Origin: Lumbricus terrestris
Lineage: Eukaryota > Annelida > Clitellata > Crassiclitellata > Lumbricidae
Assembly: GCA_949752735.1 (NCBI GenBank)
Contig: OX457037.1
Span: 558,001-622,000 of the forward strand
Reading direction: 5' to 3'
DNA length: 64,000 nucleotides
Part shown: positions 12,623 to 24,638 of the stretch, piece by piece
How positions within the stretch are numbered: position 1 is the first letter of the stretch
Layout: the number at the start of each line of letters is the position of its first letter
The notes under the pieces: model-generated
Database searches by the model: none
Seen by the model: only the letters and a program-made list of their open reading frames with translations
Told to the model about the DNA's origin: nothing
Position numbers and translations under genes: made by a program

Positions 12623-12911
12623 AATATGCATAATCAGGCCCGCCGACAGAAATTCCGGGCCCCTGGGCTGAGCAGTCACGGGCCCGAAACTATCTTCATG
12701 CTTTTTTTTACCAAAAGTTTCAACAAAAACAAATGGACATAACAAAAGGGTGGGTACGAATAAACGACAATGCATACTGCATATAGGTTTGAATCATTAT
12801 TACATGCATACAATTTATAGCTGTAGACAAACTCAACATTCTTTTTTAATACAACCCTACATTTATGATTTTAATCAGTTCTTGATGCTAAGAATTCAAT
12901 TTTCAAATATA

Positions 12912-14130
12912 CACCGTGATTCAAAAAAAGTAAGCCAAATTATTTTTCATATATCTCCAATGCCTGATAACATATCACGCTAAAATTTTCCAAATATTTA
13001 GAGAATTGGACCAAGAATATGATTCCAAGATTTCATGAGATAAAGTTGAACGGATAAAAAGATATGTATCTTTCAACTTCATATGCCGAAATTTCAGTTT
13101 ACAAGCAATTTTCTGTTAGATTCAGTAAAAATGTGAGTCAAACTTTTTCAGTATCTTTATGGCCTGATAATTAATCACAGTAAAATTTTCCCAATATTTA
13201 GAGAATTGAATCAAGAATGGGATTCCAAAATATCAAGTCATAAATTTGAATGGATAGAAAGATATGAATATAACTTCATCTCCCGAAACTTCAGTTTTCA
13301 GCAAGTCTGTTATGGTGTTCTTTGCGGTTTCGACGCTTGATAGTTCCCAATTTTGGTCTTCAGTGACCCTGGAGTAAAAATTAATGGATCCTATTATCGC
13401 GACGTTCTGCTGTCACAACATCCTCTGTCTGCAATCAGAAATCTAGCCCACAGAAGGCTGGGGTTTTTTTTCAACAGGACAGTGCCTTAGCCCACAGAGC
13501 CAAGGAAGCCATTTAAATGCTGACAAGAGAGTCGCCAGACTTCATTTCTCCCACATTATGGCCTCCGAACAGCCCAGATTTGAATCCTGTCGACCATAAA
13601 GTGTGGAGCTATGCAAGCATGCAAGACCGAGTAGACAGCAATCCATGGTATAAACGATCTGAAGTAGCGCTTGATGGAAGTGTGAGATGACCTGAACCAG
13701 CGGATAATCGACGATGCTGTTGCCCAATGGCGTCAGAGCCTCCAGGCTTGCGTGCAAGCAGGAGCAGGACATTTTGAGTATCTTATTTAATTAAATAATC
13801 AAACCAGACTGTGAGAATCATGTTGTTATTCAATTCTCTACATATCTGGAAAATTTTAGCATGATTAGTCATCAGGCATTAGAGATCTAAGAAAAACAGT
13901 TTAACTTACATTTGATTGAATCTAACAGAAAATTGCTTGTAAACTGAAATTTCGGCATATGAAGTTGAAAGTTACATATCTTTTTATCCGTTCAACTTTA
14001 TCTCATTAAATCTTGGAATCATATTCTTGGTCCAATTCTCTAAATATTTGGAAAATTTTAGCGTGATATGTTATCAGGCATTGGAGATATTTGAAAAACA
14101 TTTTGGCTTACTTTGTTTTGAATCACGGTG
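12912..14130 (+). mobile_element. mariner-like transposon, long terminal inverted repeats, nested in hAT
   Basis: The element lies between TA dinucleotides (12910-12911 and 14131-14132). Both ends begin CACCGTGATTCAAAA and stay recognisably inverted for more than 300 bp. The innermost parts have diverged, while an inner block with tatgccgaaatttcagttta is almost identical in both arms. A mariner-type transposase remnant lies between them on the plus strand. The 1.2-kb length fits a nearly full element with an eroded gene. Confidence 0.88.
13345..13790 (+). pseudogene. mariner transposase remnant (DD37D-type C-terminal half)
   Basis: The best reading frame runs through FQQDSALAHRAKEA, then LWPPNSPDLNPVD and finally a run ending WRQSLQACVQAGAGHFEYLI. 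The QQD aspartate and the last aspartate of NSPDLNPVD are 37 residues apart, as in the DD37D group of Tc1/mariner transposases, DDE/D enzymes that cut and paste at TA. The frame is broken by a stop codon (TAA) after KEAI at about 13515, by a frame change just after NPVDHKVW and by others. The N-terminal DNA-binding part and the first catalytic aspartate are not recognisable, so it is non-functional. Family assignment rests on visible motifs only. Confidence 0.8.
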
Positions 14131-15066
14131 TAATATGGTAATAAAAAAGCAGCCTTTCTGGATTTAACTTCAGCAAAATCGTTTATAATATCCTGGTATA
14201 GGCTAATTCTGCATTTTGTCTTCGAATCTTTAAAATGCACTTATAAAATGCTCGTTCTTCATCACCTGGAAAATTTTCCGGATGGATGTCTTGCAAGATC
14301 GTTTCTTATAAGATAGCAGCCTATTACTTATAATGTCTCAATCGTTTGTGTAGGCATAGGGTCCTGGCGGTAGAGTGCCAAAATCAAAACCAAGCCTTTT
14401 TTACAGCTCTAAGCTTATATAATTTCAGCATTTTCATAAGTCTTGCTTATAATGTCATCTTTTGGATTAACAATGCTAACACCACAAATTTCAATTTCAT
14501 CCATTGGGTTATGATCACTAGAATCAACCGATATATAGCCTATAATAAGACAGATTACATGCTCTGATTTATCTTCTTTTGAGATTTCGATTTGAAATGG
14601 CCTAGTGAGGGACTACCAACTTTTGCTTTTTTCAATCATATTCGCTTTTTCTTTTCATTCTTGTGCTTTTAATTTGTGTTTATATTCCATCGTTACGAAA
14701 GAAATGTGTCATTAATTGATTTGTTTATACTTATGATTGAAATCGGGCAATGCATAATTTAGCAGAAGATCGTTCTGGGAAGGAAAAACCTGATAACTAA
14801 GGTAATGGGCAGTTGCTTGAAATGTAAGCAGTTGTTGTAATGCGACGGTAATATAAGGCTATGTGCAAAACTCAATAAATCATAAACTTTGCATCTATAG
14901 CCTAGACTAACACATTATAAGTGATGATAGCCTGGACCCGCAGTCCGCAATCAACATATGAAAATTTAAATTCAGTGTGGCCCGGGCCCCCTCCGGGCCC
15001 CTAAAAGTCGCCGGGCCCTGGGCATTTGCCCCTCTTGCACCCTCTCTCGGCGGGCCTGTGCATAAT

Positions 15067-17003
15067 ATCAGTAGGCCTACTTGATACTTGGAATAGCCTA
15101 CATATTTCAAGTATCAGCAGCCCAATTGATCAACAGCGTGCAAACTATACATATACACATGGAAGTTTACAGCTAACAACTACATGTAGGTGCCAAAAAT
15201 AGAACGGAAAACAAAGGGATAAACGGAAAGTCTAATTTTTAAAGGTTTTAGAACTCCTTTCTATGCTCTGAAAGCGATCTTACTCACTTACACAAGCCTC
15301 AACTCATCGCCAGTTTCGCGATGGGAATTTCCATCCAATTATAGAACTAGCGTCATCGTAGTCGCAACAACAAGCATCACACTAAAACAATAATTCAACT
15401 GTTTACATCATGATTTATCGTTCCATATATGAAATTATATTATTGATTTTATGTTAGTAAGATACTTTTACGCGGATAATTAATATGATAATAGTAGGAA
15501 ATACTGTTTCGACAAAGAAAGTATGCGGAGTCGTGTCCATTTCATGCCGGACAAGATTTCATGCCGGACAAGATCTCATACGTATGCCGTATGAAATATT
15601 GTCTTGACAACGGAAGTGGGCGGAGTCGGACACAATTTCATGCCGGACAAGATTTCATGCCACACCGGCCCAGCATTGTAATTATATAAACCAAGTCTGC
15701 AATAAGCCAGGCTCCATTTTGTCCATTTTGCAAGCTGCCAGTACAGACTCCAGGGAGGTAAAACTGTGGATAAATTTGGATAAGGGGCTCTGGTTATCGT
15801 GCCTCGGGATTTACACCCAAAACTGACAGAGATCTGCTCAAAAGAATTGATACCCACCAGTGGCGGCGCCAGACACCTTTTGCAACCAGGGCAAAGCCAG
15901 GGCAGCCATACAAGTAACCAGGGCAGAAGGCGAGTCGCGTGCTCGGTTGCATGGACTTACGTAGGCCTATCATTTGGCGCTACCGTGCTCACCATAAATC
16001 GCCAGTGATGCCACAGCTGGTCTTTGTCCACTAGATTTGTCTTTTTGGACTACGTCTGGGTTTATGGTTTGTTTTGGGGCACAATCTGTTTAAAATTACT
16101 TGACCATTTGTATTCACAACTAATGAATATTCTGTGCACTGAGCAATGGCCTATACGTTGTATTTATAGCGATATTCAATATAAACTGGTTGTGCTGCAT
16201 AATTACTATCTCACAAATTTTAACTTGAAACTCCACAATCAAGATCTTATACCTTTGTCAATTCACGAATAATTTATACCCTGGTGCACTGAGGAATAGT
16301 TCTTAAGCCGTTTCGACATCTCAATATGGGTAGGCCTAATTAAGTCACTCCTCCTTGTTGAGCAGTATTGACATCTCTAACGTGCATAGGCTATAGGCTA
16401 AGTCAGGTTAATCTTTTAGAAGTGGTCTAGTTGTTGCAGAGTAATAATTAATGTCCTATATATAGGCTGGGTGGTTTAAAAGTTGGATTGCGAATGTATG
16501 GAAAATTTGGCTGGAAACTTCGACAGCTTTAAAACTTCCTAAACTTAGGCCACGGGTGTTGTGTGTTTAGGCCTACAGCTCATGTAGGTTCGACTGACCC
16601 GCTGCGCATGTGCACACGACATAATTATGTTACGTCTTCCCTTCTCGCTAGAGGGCCAACCGTAGTCACTCTTAGCTCAACCTCTTTATCATTAATTTCT
16701 GTTGCAATTCCATGATCACTGGTGGCCTCTAGCAAATTGAAGCGCTGTTAAGGGCATTCAGGCCGAAGTTCAAATAGTTGTTTTGGAGTGATTTCCGATA
16801 TGGGCCTGACCTTACCCAGCAGGGTTTCTGAGGTCCCATAATTATCAGTGGTAGTCAGTTCATGCATAAACCTATAGTGTGAGCCTACTTGGTATTTGTC
16901 TACTTCAGGATGGGCCGATCTAGGACATATGTACCGGGCTTCCGTTGGGAGAGCGACAGCTCCACTGTCTTGGAACTCTTCTTCTTCTTCTTCTTCTTTC
17001 CCT
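15067..17003. other. Non-coding region with small repeats
   Basis: Three copies of TTTCATGCCGGACAAGAT-like sequence lie at about 15539-15655. A hAT-like start CAGTGGCGGCGCCAG lies at 15858 without a found partner. TAGGCCTA occurs at 15072, 15962, 16331 and 16568. A (CTT)n run lies at 16980. No gene is supported. Confidence 0.4.
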
Positions 17004-17530
17004 TCAGGCTAGGATTATTCCCTCTGGCGAGGGGTCAGCCACTCGGATCCTTCTCCTCCACTTGTCTCTGCTTCCGGTGTCTTCTTTCTTCAATTTGAGC
17101 AGCTTCAGGTCTTGTTGTATCACGTCCTCCCATCTTTTCTTCTGTCGCCCCCGACTGCGTCGACCATATACCTCCGGAACTTGGAACTCATCTGGGTTCA
17201 AATCCTCCTCAACAGATTGAAAGGCTCCACTACCCACTGTATTATTTACCAGGGTATTAATTCGCATTTCAGATTTCCCTTGGCGAGTAATAATTTGATC
17301 TTGTTGCTCGGTTAGGTTACGTATCTCATCAGATAACATTTTTAGTCTAGAGTCTTGGCGCTCCATAAATCTTTCAACAGTTGCGGTAAATTTGTGCAAT
17401 GAAAGAATATCTTGCTCTTCTGAGCGAGCTACCGTTTAGTTATGGGGTTTTCCTTCAGAGTTGCATTCTCTCCCATCTTCTCCTATCTGTTTTTCACTCT
17501 CTTCATCATTAGCATTTTCCAACATAATTC
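17004..17530 (-). pseudogene. LINE fragment: coiled-coil region joined to ORF2 C-terminal tail
   Basis: Minus-strand frame 17399-17004 gives 131 residues. Its last half reads RGRQKKRWEDVIQQDL and then W--RI--ADP, a typical end of LINE ORF2 proteins. The first half (about residues 5-45) is a heptad-rich, charged segment resembling a coiled coil, with DEIRNLTEQQDQI. Upstream the same frame continues to about 17528 with an acidic stretch but has a TAA stop near 17436. A coiled coil is expected in ORF1, not just before the ORF2 tail, so an internal deletion joining ORF1 to the end of ORF2 is one explanation; a chimeric insertion is another. I cannot decide between them. Confidence 0.55.
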
Positions 17531-18990
17531 CTTCGATTAAATAACTGATTCACAATTTCTCCTTATATTTAATTTATTAGATAACAGAATTATATGGATG
17601 ACTATTCGTCAGAATTAGATGGATGACTATTCGTCAATTATTAGGTTACGTATAAAATATATGCTTCAGATGCAGAACATGTGAAAAAGCTGGTGCTCTA
17701 GCTGCGATTGGCTTTCGAGCGGCACTTTAGAAGCAGCTAGAGGAGCACTTGTCCCTTAAAAACTGGCACCTATTTTTCGTTCATTTATTCATTCGTTCAT
17801 TCTATGGACTTATATAGCGCACCTTTAGGAAACTACATCTACTTTTTAATCTTTAACAATTTTCCAAGGAAACTATTCGAATTAAAAATTATGCACAAAA
17901 ATTAAACTGAGAAATTTGCATAAGAAACCTCTTTGAAAAATACCCGTATTCTTAATTTCCAGCTCTGCATTTTTCAAGCTCTTGCTACTAAAAAATTTAA
18001 CCGTGACTAGCAAACTTTTTTTGCTCCCCCTGCAAAAATTCCTGCGGGCGCCATCCCTACTGCGCAGTAGCGTTTTGTCCCTGATTCAACGATTGCAGGT
18101 TGTTCTCTAATCACAACTCAATGCACTGGCCAATTGCAGCCACATAAATAAAATATTTTCATAGCGGGTCTCAAACAGTGCTTCACAATGTATTTTTGTT
18201 GCTGGGCTACAGCTCAGTAGCGTTTTGTCCCTGATTCAACGATTGCAGGTTGTTCTCTAATCATGTTAACTGATATTCTAGAGAACAACAGTAATTCTTC
18301 CAATAGAGAACATGGGAGGAGAGTGAATGCCACTTTAAGAATCATTTCTCCGTTACAGCTGTTGCCTGTCGTTCTGAATTAGCCGAAAAAAACAACATTA
18401 AAAACAACAAAACAATCATTCTTAGACCACGCCAAAATCAGTGGCGGCGCTAGGGGTGGGGGCGGCTAAGCCCCTCTATATAAGGCAACCCGGGGGCTAA
18501 GGTCCCTAAGAAAAGGCCATCCGGGTTTTTTGACATGCAAAACTGAAATATTCCACTGGCCAAATTAAAGACGTCGCTTGCACTGTGTTCTTCGTTGACT
18601 ATCCAATCTTTACTTCTAGCTTACGTTGCGCGAATTCTAGCATGACGGTTGATTCAGCTGAAAGACTGACCTGTGCCTCTATGTGGTCAAATTTAAAATT
18701 GCACACTCCTGGCTGATCACAATTTTGCGAAGAATAAGTTCACATTATCTGACAGCAATGAGTTGAATTAGACAAATTTCTCATAATTTCATTGATGAAA
18801 GACACAGTTTACGAGTTCAATAAATGTCCTCTCCACGTTGTTTGCATGTTTGAATTTCCTCACTGCAATGGTGGCATTTTAAGACGTCATCTTAATCAAA
18901 TTGCTCATTATGGATAGACAATGGATAACACTCTAGAAATCTAAAATGATATATCTGAAATATTTGTGAAATATTTGGGCATAAAACTGA
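17531..18990. other. Non-coding region with direct repeats
   Basis: A 48-bp block beginning cagtagcgttttgtccctga lies at 18065 and again at 18215 (150-bp offset). A tatatagcgc short-repeat tail is at 17811, preceded by imperfect ATTC units. CAGTGGCGGCGC at 18439 resembles a hAT end without a partner. There is no gene. Confidence 0.4.
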
Positions 18991-19014
18991 ACGTCCTATA
19001 GAAACCTAGTGTTG

Positions 19015-19205
19015 CCATGCTCTGCCGTCTATGGCTGTCTGGACGGTCGTCCATGACTGCATGGACGGCCGTCCGTAACTGCTTGGACGCCGTCCATGCA
19101 GTCACGGATGACCGTCCTGGCAGTGCTGGCCAAATAAGTGATAGGACGGCGTCCTGCCTCGAAAATAAGTGCCAGGACGCCGTCCATGACCGTCCTGGCA
19201 CACTT
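19015..19205. repeat. GGACG/CGTCC-rich nested palindromes
   Basis: Within 190 bp the blocks GGACGGCCGTCC, GGACGCCGTCC and similar recur many times in both orientations, for example gtccatgcagtcacgg against the inverted catgactgcatggacgg. The result is a set of overlapping hairpins. It is probably a small MITE or its collapsed ends; boundaries are unclear. Confidence 0.6.
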
Positions 19206-19209
19206 TAAG

Positions 19210-19460
19210 CCCTGAAGCCAACTTCTATTTAAGCAATAATTATTTCCTCAATCCAACATCTATTTTACAGAAGTTGGATTGAGGAAATAATTTCTACGTA
19301 TATTTATAGAAGTTGACTTGATGAAGAAGATAACTTTGTTTGATTGCAAAAGTAAGATTGATGAAAATGGTTTCTTATGAGATTGCATAAGACGTAGACG
19401 TTTGATTGATGAATCTAGTTTCTGGTGAAAGTAGAAATTGGTTTGATGAAGTTAATACTT
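19210..19460. repeat. Diverged minisatellite related to the 10.3-kb units
   Basis: Units such as ctcaatccaacatctatttt, the inverted agaagttggattgaggaaat and many attgatgaa phrases resemble the atccagcttctattt half-units in the Mutator-like element at 10.1-11.1 kb, but are much more decayed. This suggests an old copy of a related element. Confidence 0.5.
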
Positions 19461-19569
19461 ACGTAAAGAGAAGTTCGATAGATGGCAGTCACAATGGCAT
19501 TGGCATTAAAATAGGCTACCATGCGTACTACTGCGTAGACCTAGAGCTATTAGAGATGTACGAATGAAA

Positions 19570-20905
19570 CGACAAACTTCAGCTTCAACTTCAACTTGTT
19601 TATTGATCCCAAAAATATCAAACAGACAGTTATGCATTCATAATTGCGTACAAAGTGATTAATTGCAGTTAACAATTGCGATGGTAAAGCTTAGTGTACT
19701 ACCATTACTGTGAAATGTAGGGATCAATAGGTTACTCGAAGGGAGTGATCCCGCTATTGGGGCCTATTTACCAAAGAAAAGATTCTTCACTATAATGTGA
19801 TAGGTGATAATAGATTAGGAAACAGATGGAAATATCACTATTTTTGGAATCAATTAAAAGCAGCAGTGGGACACCTTCCCTCTGCTCAACTTAAAAAGAA
19901 TGAAAAAACACACAGATTAAATGGGTTGTTCATTTTACATTTTTTTAATGTGTGTGCACGGATTTGAGATTTAAATCGAGCGAGACTCTCCTGGATGCAC
20001 GAATATTTTTCGGTATGTTATTCCATAAAAGAGGACCCTGATACTTAATAGAAAACTTTCTAGTGTTCTTTTTTGCAAAGACACTTATGTAGATTCTATT
20101 ATTTTTAATGCCTTTAGTATATAAGTTAGGCCTAAAATAGGATGAGAATGCAAGTGGAAGAACGTTGTTGTCATACTTAGGCCTATACATAAATGTACTA
20201 GTTTGGATTAATTTAATTTCGGATATTCTTAGCACGTTCAAATGGTTATAAGGGGCTAGTGTGAGCATTAAAGGGAGATTTAGTAATAATTCTAATTTCT
20301 TATGGCTTTTTTCTGCAGTCTATTTAGCTTAGTTAGGTGAGTGTCATATGTGGACGTCCAGATGAGATTCCAATAACTTAAGTATGGTTGTAGAAGTGTG
20401 AAATATAATGATTTTAGTATATGAGGTGGAAGAAGATAAGCTATTCTGTGAATTATGCCTATATTTTTAGAGATTTTTTTAGAGAGTTCAGCTGTATGTA
20501 TATTCCGTTTTAAGTGCTGGTCGATATGTACAGTTGCACAGTGCACACCCAGGATTTTAGACGAGTATACTTGCGGTAAAAAAATATTTTCAATTAATAG
20601 GTCATTATCAGGAGGTGGAGCAATTTTTTTTTACTAGATCTAAAAATTATATAATTAGATTTGGCTATGTTCAGTGAAAACTTATCGGCTTTGAACCATT
20701 CACTAGCCATTTCTAGGTCGTTACTTGCTATTTTAATTAATTGTTCATAAGAGGAGTGAGAGTAAAAAGCATTTGAATCATCAGCAAATAGGATGTAATA
20801 TAAAAATTTGCAGAATTAGGAAGGTCATTTATGTATATTAGAAATAAAAGAGGCCCCAGGATTGAGCCCTGAGGGACACCAAAATCAATCTTCTGGAAGC
20901 TGTAT
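19570..20905 (-). pseudogene. CR1-like LINE, 3' half, broken
   Basis: On the minus strand from about 20900 the translation shows [20 protein letters not shown] followed by [10 protein letters not shown]. These are the RT motifs around the catalytic FADD of CR1/Rex-like LINEs. Later frames (20546-20292 and 20268-19945) give the C-terminal LQKKAIR and GPLLWNNIPKNIR signatures. At least three frame disruptions separate the pieces, and the endonuclease and early RT are absent, so it is a 5'-truncated, dead insertion. Two TAGGCCTA 8-mers (20127 and 20178) fall inside the coding part and each adds Arg-Pro to the frame. The 3' end reads out through attgatcccaaaaatatc near 19600. Confidence 0.8.
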
Positions 20906-20982
20906 AGTAGTAATACTATTGCAGCTGCTATAACTATAACTTAGTTATAACTTAGGCTGATTATTATTAGGCGTGCATTGTA

Positions 20983-22871
20983 CTGCCGTGCTAAGCAAAA
21001 AGACAGTAACTCAATTTTTTCCGTTTTTGAGTTAGCACTTGTTTTCACATCCTGACAACATATTCTATCATATTTGTAAGCAAGGAAATGGTATCTGTAC
21101 GGGAACATGGAAAAAAGCGGAAACGAAATTAACAGTAACTCAATTTAGGTACCATGGTGCTAAGCAAAAACGCAGTAACTTGAGTTACTGTCTTCTTGCT
21201 TAGTATCCCATGTATTTTAATGGCCGACCGACCTACAGATATTTCAATATCTCAGCTTCCAATTCACTTAGAATCACCATCTTGGTGTCAAAACAAACAC
21301 ATTCAAGGTCAAGGATTACATCCAAAATTTCTCCATGGCCTCAATAGCGGCCATTTTCCAAAATGGCCGACCAAAAAAGATGGATTTGTCGATATCTCGA
21401 CTTTCAGTTCACTTGGAATTGTCATCTTGGTGTCAAAACATACACACTAAGGGCCAAGGATTGCAATGGAGCCATCAAATATTGACCATGACCTCAATAG
21501 CGGCCATTTTCCAAAATGGCCGACCTAAAAAGAAGGATTTGTCAATATCTCGGCTCTCAGTTCACTTGGAATCGTCATCTTAGTGTTCAAGCATACACAT
21601 TTAAGAGCAAATATTATAATAGGACTATAACAAAGATTCCAATGGTGTCAATGGCAGCCATTTTCCAAAATGGCGACCAAAATAGGAATAATATTATATT
21701 AATATCTTAGCTTCAAATTCACTTATAATCATTTTATTGGTGTAGAAACATATGCATTTTAGGGCAATGGATCTATTCCAGCAATGAGGCCTTCGCAAAT
21801 TTCCCCATCGTTTCAATGGCAGCCATTTTACAAAATGGCCGAAAAGATAGGAATTCGCTCCAAGTTTATGCAATCTTTCGCCGTCATTTAAGAGTTCCTG
21901 GCGGTTTGGAATACCTACCCCGGATATGTATGTTTAGACACGAATATGACGATTCTGAGTAGACTGAAAGTTCTGATATTGATAATTTGGTACTTTGGTC
22001 GGCCATTTTGAAAAATGGCCGACGTTGATGACATGGGGAAAATTTGCCATGGCCCCACTGAAACCCTTGTCCCTGCATTTGGATATTTAGACACCAAAAT
22101 GACGATTCTAAGTGAATTAAAGGCTGAGATATTGAAAAAAAATCCAGTTTGGTCGTCCATTTTGGAAAATGGCCGCCATTTAGGCCATAAGAAGTTTTAG
22201 ACGGCCCCATTGGAATCCTTGTCTCTGCAAATCTATGTTTAGGCACTGCGATGACGATTCTAAGTGAATTAAAGACTGAGATATTGAAAAAAGTATTCTG
22301 GTCGGCCATTTTAAAAAAATGGCCGCCACTACGTCCATGGGAAGTTTTAGATGGCACCATTGGAATCCTTGCCCCCACAAATGTATGTTTAGGCACCAAG
22401 ATGACGATTCTAAGTGAAATAGAAGCTGAGATCTTTAAAAGTATGTAAATTGGCCGGCCATTTTGAAAAATGGCTGCCATTGGGGCCAGATTGCAAATCT
22501 GCCATGGCCCAATTTACAAGTCTTTTTCTTGGGCCTTGTTCGTGGTATGTACTAAACTTTATGCCAAGTGAACATTTTCTCACCAGTCTGCAGCACTATA
22601 ATGAAGACTTACTGCTGTCTTGCTTGGCAGCAAGCCGGTATTCAATGCTTCGATACTAAGCAAAAAGACAGTATCTCATTTTTATACAATTTTTACTCAA
22701 ACTTCACTAAAAACGAGTTTATTTCCTAAATTCACAAGTTTAGATATGACTGTTTGCAAAAATTCAGAAAGATTGAAGTATTAATTCTGGTTGGATCAAG
22801 CCGATTTCTTCTTTATCGTTTTACGCGGAATCAACTTTTTTGAGTTACTGTCTTTTTGCTTAGCACGGCAG
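20983..22871. mobile_element. Terminal-inverted-repeat element with TGTA target duplication
   Basis: The left end CTGCCGTGCTAAGCAAAAAG and the reverse complement of the right end are the same, continuing into ACAGTAACTCAA. The element is flanked by the 4-bp direct repeat TGTA (20979-20982 and 22872-22875). Internal copies of the terminal motif occur at about 21165-21210 (as a short palindrome) and 22650-22670. There is no transposase; the interior is the inverted minisatellite described separately. The superfamily is unassigned; a 4-bp duplication excludes mariner and hAT. Confidence 0.75.
21230..22500. repeat. Head-to-head minisatellite, 4 + 4 units of about 153 bp
   Basis: Four direct units carry the palindromic core CGGCCATTTTCCAAAATGGC or close variants at about 21347, 21500, 21654 and 21819. 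From 21900 four units run in the opposite orientation (cores at about 21998, 22147, 22298 and 22454). Flanking text inside each unit includes atctcagcttc-aattcactt and tcaccatcttggtgtc. Long open frames here, such as 22480-21884 on the minus strand (198 codons with repeated AAIFQNGRP), come from the lack of stops in the repeat. I do not consider them genes. Confidence 0.85.
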
Positions 22872-23182
22872 TGTAAAGAACGTAGAACTACACGGTGTCC
22901 CAATTGAACTGATACCCTATTTGTTTTGGTGATATACTTATCAATTCTAAATGAAACTCTATAAAATTTTAGAGAATTATTGTCTCATGCGGTTAATTGA
23001 TTAATCCTGCTTTTGCCTGACTGTATTGGATTGCTGATGTCGTTAAGGTATGATTTTAAGCATTAAATCATCGAGCCTAAGAATTGTTAAAAAACATGCA
23101 ATTCAAGCCTAAACCAATCGACAAAAAGTTACAAGTTAAATTATCGTCAGTTAGGGGAATATTAGAGTCTATGTCCTAACCT

Positions 23183-23839
23183 ATGAGACTAGGCAGAGAG
23201 GCAAAAGTTGAAAAGAATATGAAAATAACAATCAATGGAGAAGAAGTGGAGCAAGTCACTGAATTTTGCTATCTTGGAAGCCTGATATCGGAAGATGGGA
23301 AGTGCCCCAAAGAAATCAAGAAAAGGATAGCGATGGGGAAAGAAGCGTTCACGAAAAGGAAAGAGCTACTGAAAGGAGGAATGAGTCGAGACACCAAGAA
23401 AAGAATGGTCAAGGCACTGATCTGGAGCGTCACACTGTACGGAGCAGAGACCTGGACGATGAGAAAGGAGGATGTCAAACGAATAGAAGCGTTCGAGATG
23501 TGGATATGGAGAAGGATGGAAAGGGTCAGCTGGACAGAGCATAAATCAAACGAAGAAGTATTGAAGAAGGTAGAAGAGGAATGAAGATCCTTGATGAATA
23601 CAATTAGAACAAGGCAGAAGAACTGGATATAGGACATGTACTCAGAAGCAACTCCTTGCAAAGGGACATAGTGGAAGGCAAAATGGAGGGGAAGAGGGGA
23701 AGAGGAAGACCGAGGGAGGAGTTCTTGGACTAGATGATGGAGGATGGATATGGAAAACTCAAAGAAAAAGCACAACACCGTGAAGAGTGGCGTCGTTGGG
23801 CATCTGGACCCGCCGGGAGCAGCATACCTAAAGAAGAAG
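23183..23839 (+). pseudogene. 5'-truncated LINE with 12-bp target duplication
   Basis: The insertion is flanked by the exact direct repeat ATGTCCTAACCT (23171-23182 and 23840-23851) and ends in an AAGAAG tail. It encodes the post-RT part of a LINE ORF2 on the plus strand: EEVEQVTEFCYLGSLISEDG, then KALIWSVTLYGAETWTMRKE and WIWRRMERVSWTEHKSNEEV, and, after a TGA stop at 23582, KNWIGHVLRSNSL and the RGRGRPR basic stretch. A further TAG lies at about 23732. It lacks the RT palm, so it is a dead-on-arrival copy. The family is the one inserted at 28.9-37.3 kb and, more distantly, 48-49 kb. Confidence 0.85.
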
Positions 23840-24638
23840 ATGTCCTAACCTGGGGTTGTGTTATGTCCCGGGAATTATGTCCTGGAGGTTATGCCTCGAG
23901 GATTATGCCCGTAAAATTCTGCTTCGAAGGGAACAGATCTCAATCGGTTACAGACCCAAATAGTTGAGTTTTAATTACTTTAAATTGTTCGATAATGGAA
24001 GATAAATTATTGACCACTTCGTGTGATAGGATCTGATTGATAAACTGAGCAAAACGAATTGTGCCGTTAGTTCGAGGAATAATTTTAAAGCACAAAGTCT
24101 CACTAGAATGAACAACTGTGAGTCTGTGTCGGAAAACATTATGCTGTCTATGGTGAATGAAGTTGCTGTTGAATTATATTTTGTTGTTATCAGTCTAATC
24201 AAGTTCAGCTGTTTACGCCAGAGTCGTGGAAGTCATCTAGCAGGTCGAAGAAATCAAATGTAAAGAAATAATTAAGATTACAAAGAACTTTTGTCAGGTC
24301 ATCAGGTGGGTCAAGGGTAGAGTAGGCAGAATGGTGGGTGGACCTTCGTCAAATGATCTGCCGCAACGCATGGCGGCGCCACCGTTGCTGTGGAGGGGCT
24401 ATCATGGTCGTCGCTGGAAATGTGGTAATTGTTGGTGGATAATTGGTTTTGTCATTTTAGTCGATGAGAATAGTATAGATGTTGAATATCGTTGATGTCT
24501 GGGTTGTTGATTGACCTGTTGTTGTTTTTGGACAGGCTGAAAATATTAAACAGATTATATTGAGGAATCAAAACAGTAAACTGCTCAGGTTAACTATAGG
24601 CCTAGTTTGGTAAAATTCCAAGTACGAAGAAACAGAAG

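Larger units (their letters stand above)
12635..15058. mobile_element. hAT non-autonomous element with 8-bp target duplication
   Basis: The ends are inverted copies of CAGGCCCGCCGA-AGA (left CAGGCCCGCCGACAGA, right reverse complement CAGGCCCGCCGAGAGA). They are flanked by the exact 8-bp direct repeat TGCATAAT (12627-12634 and 15059-15066), the hAT length. Sub-terminal sequence at both ends is rich in GGGCCC. No hAT transposase is visible. About half of the length (12912-14130) is a later mariner insertion, leaving an original element of roughly 1.2 kb. Confidence 0.88.

Noticed and set aside
8284..18455. Complete hAT elements from starts at 7860, 8284, 15858 and 18439
   Set aside because: Each shows only one terminus-like sequence, and no inverted partner or 8-bp duplication was found.
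21884..22480. 198-codon minus-strand frame
   Set aside because: It is translated minisatellite; the same phrases repeat per unit and the opposite strand is also open.
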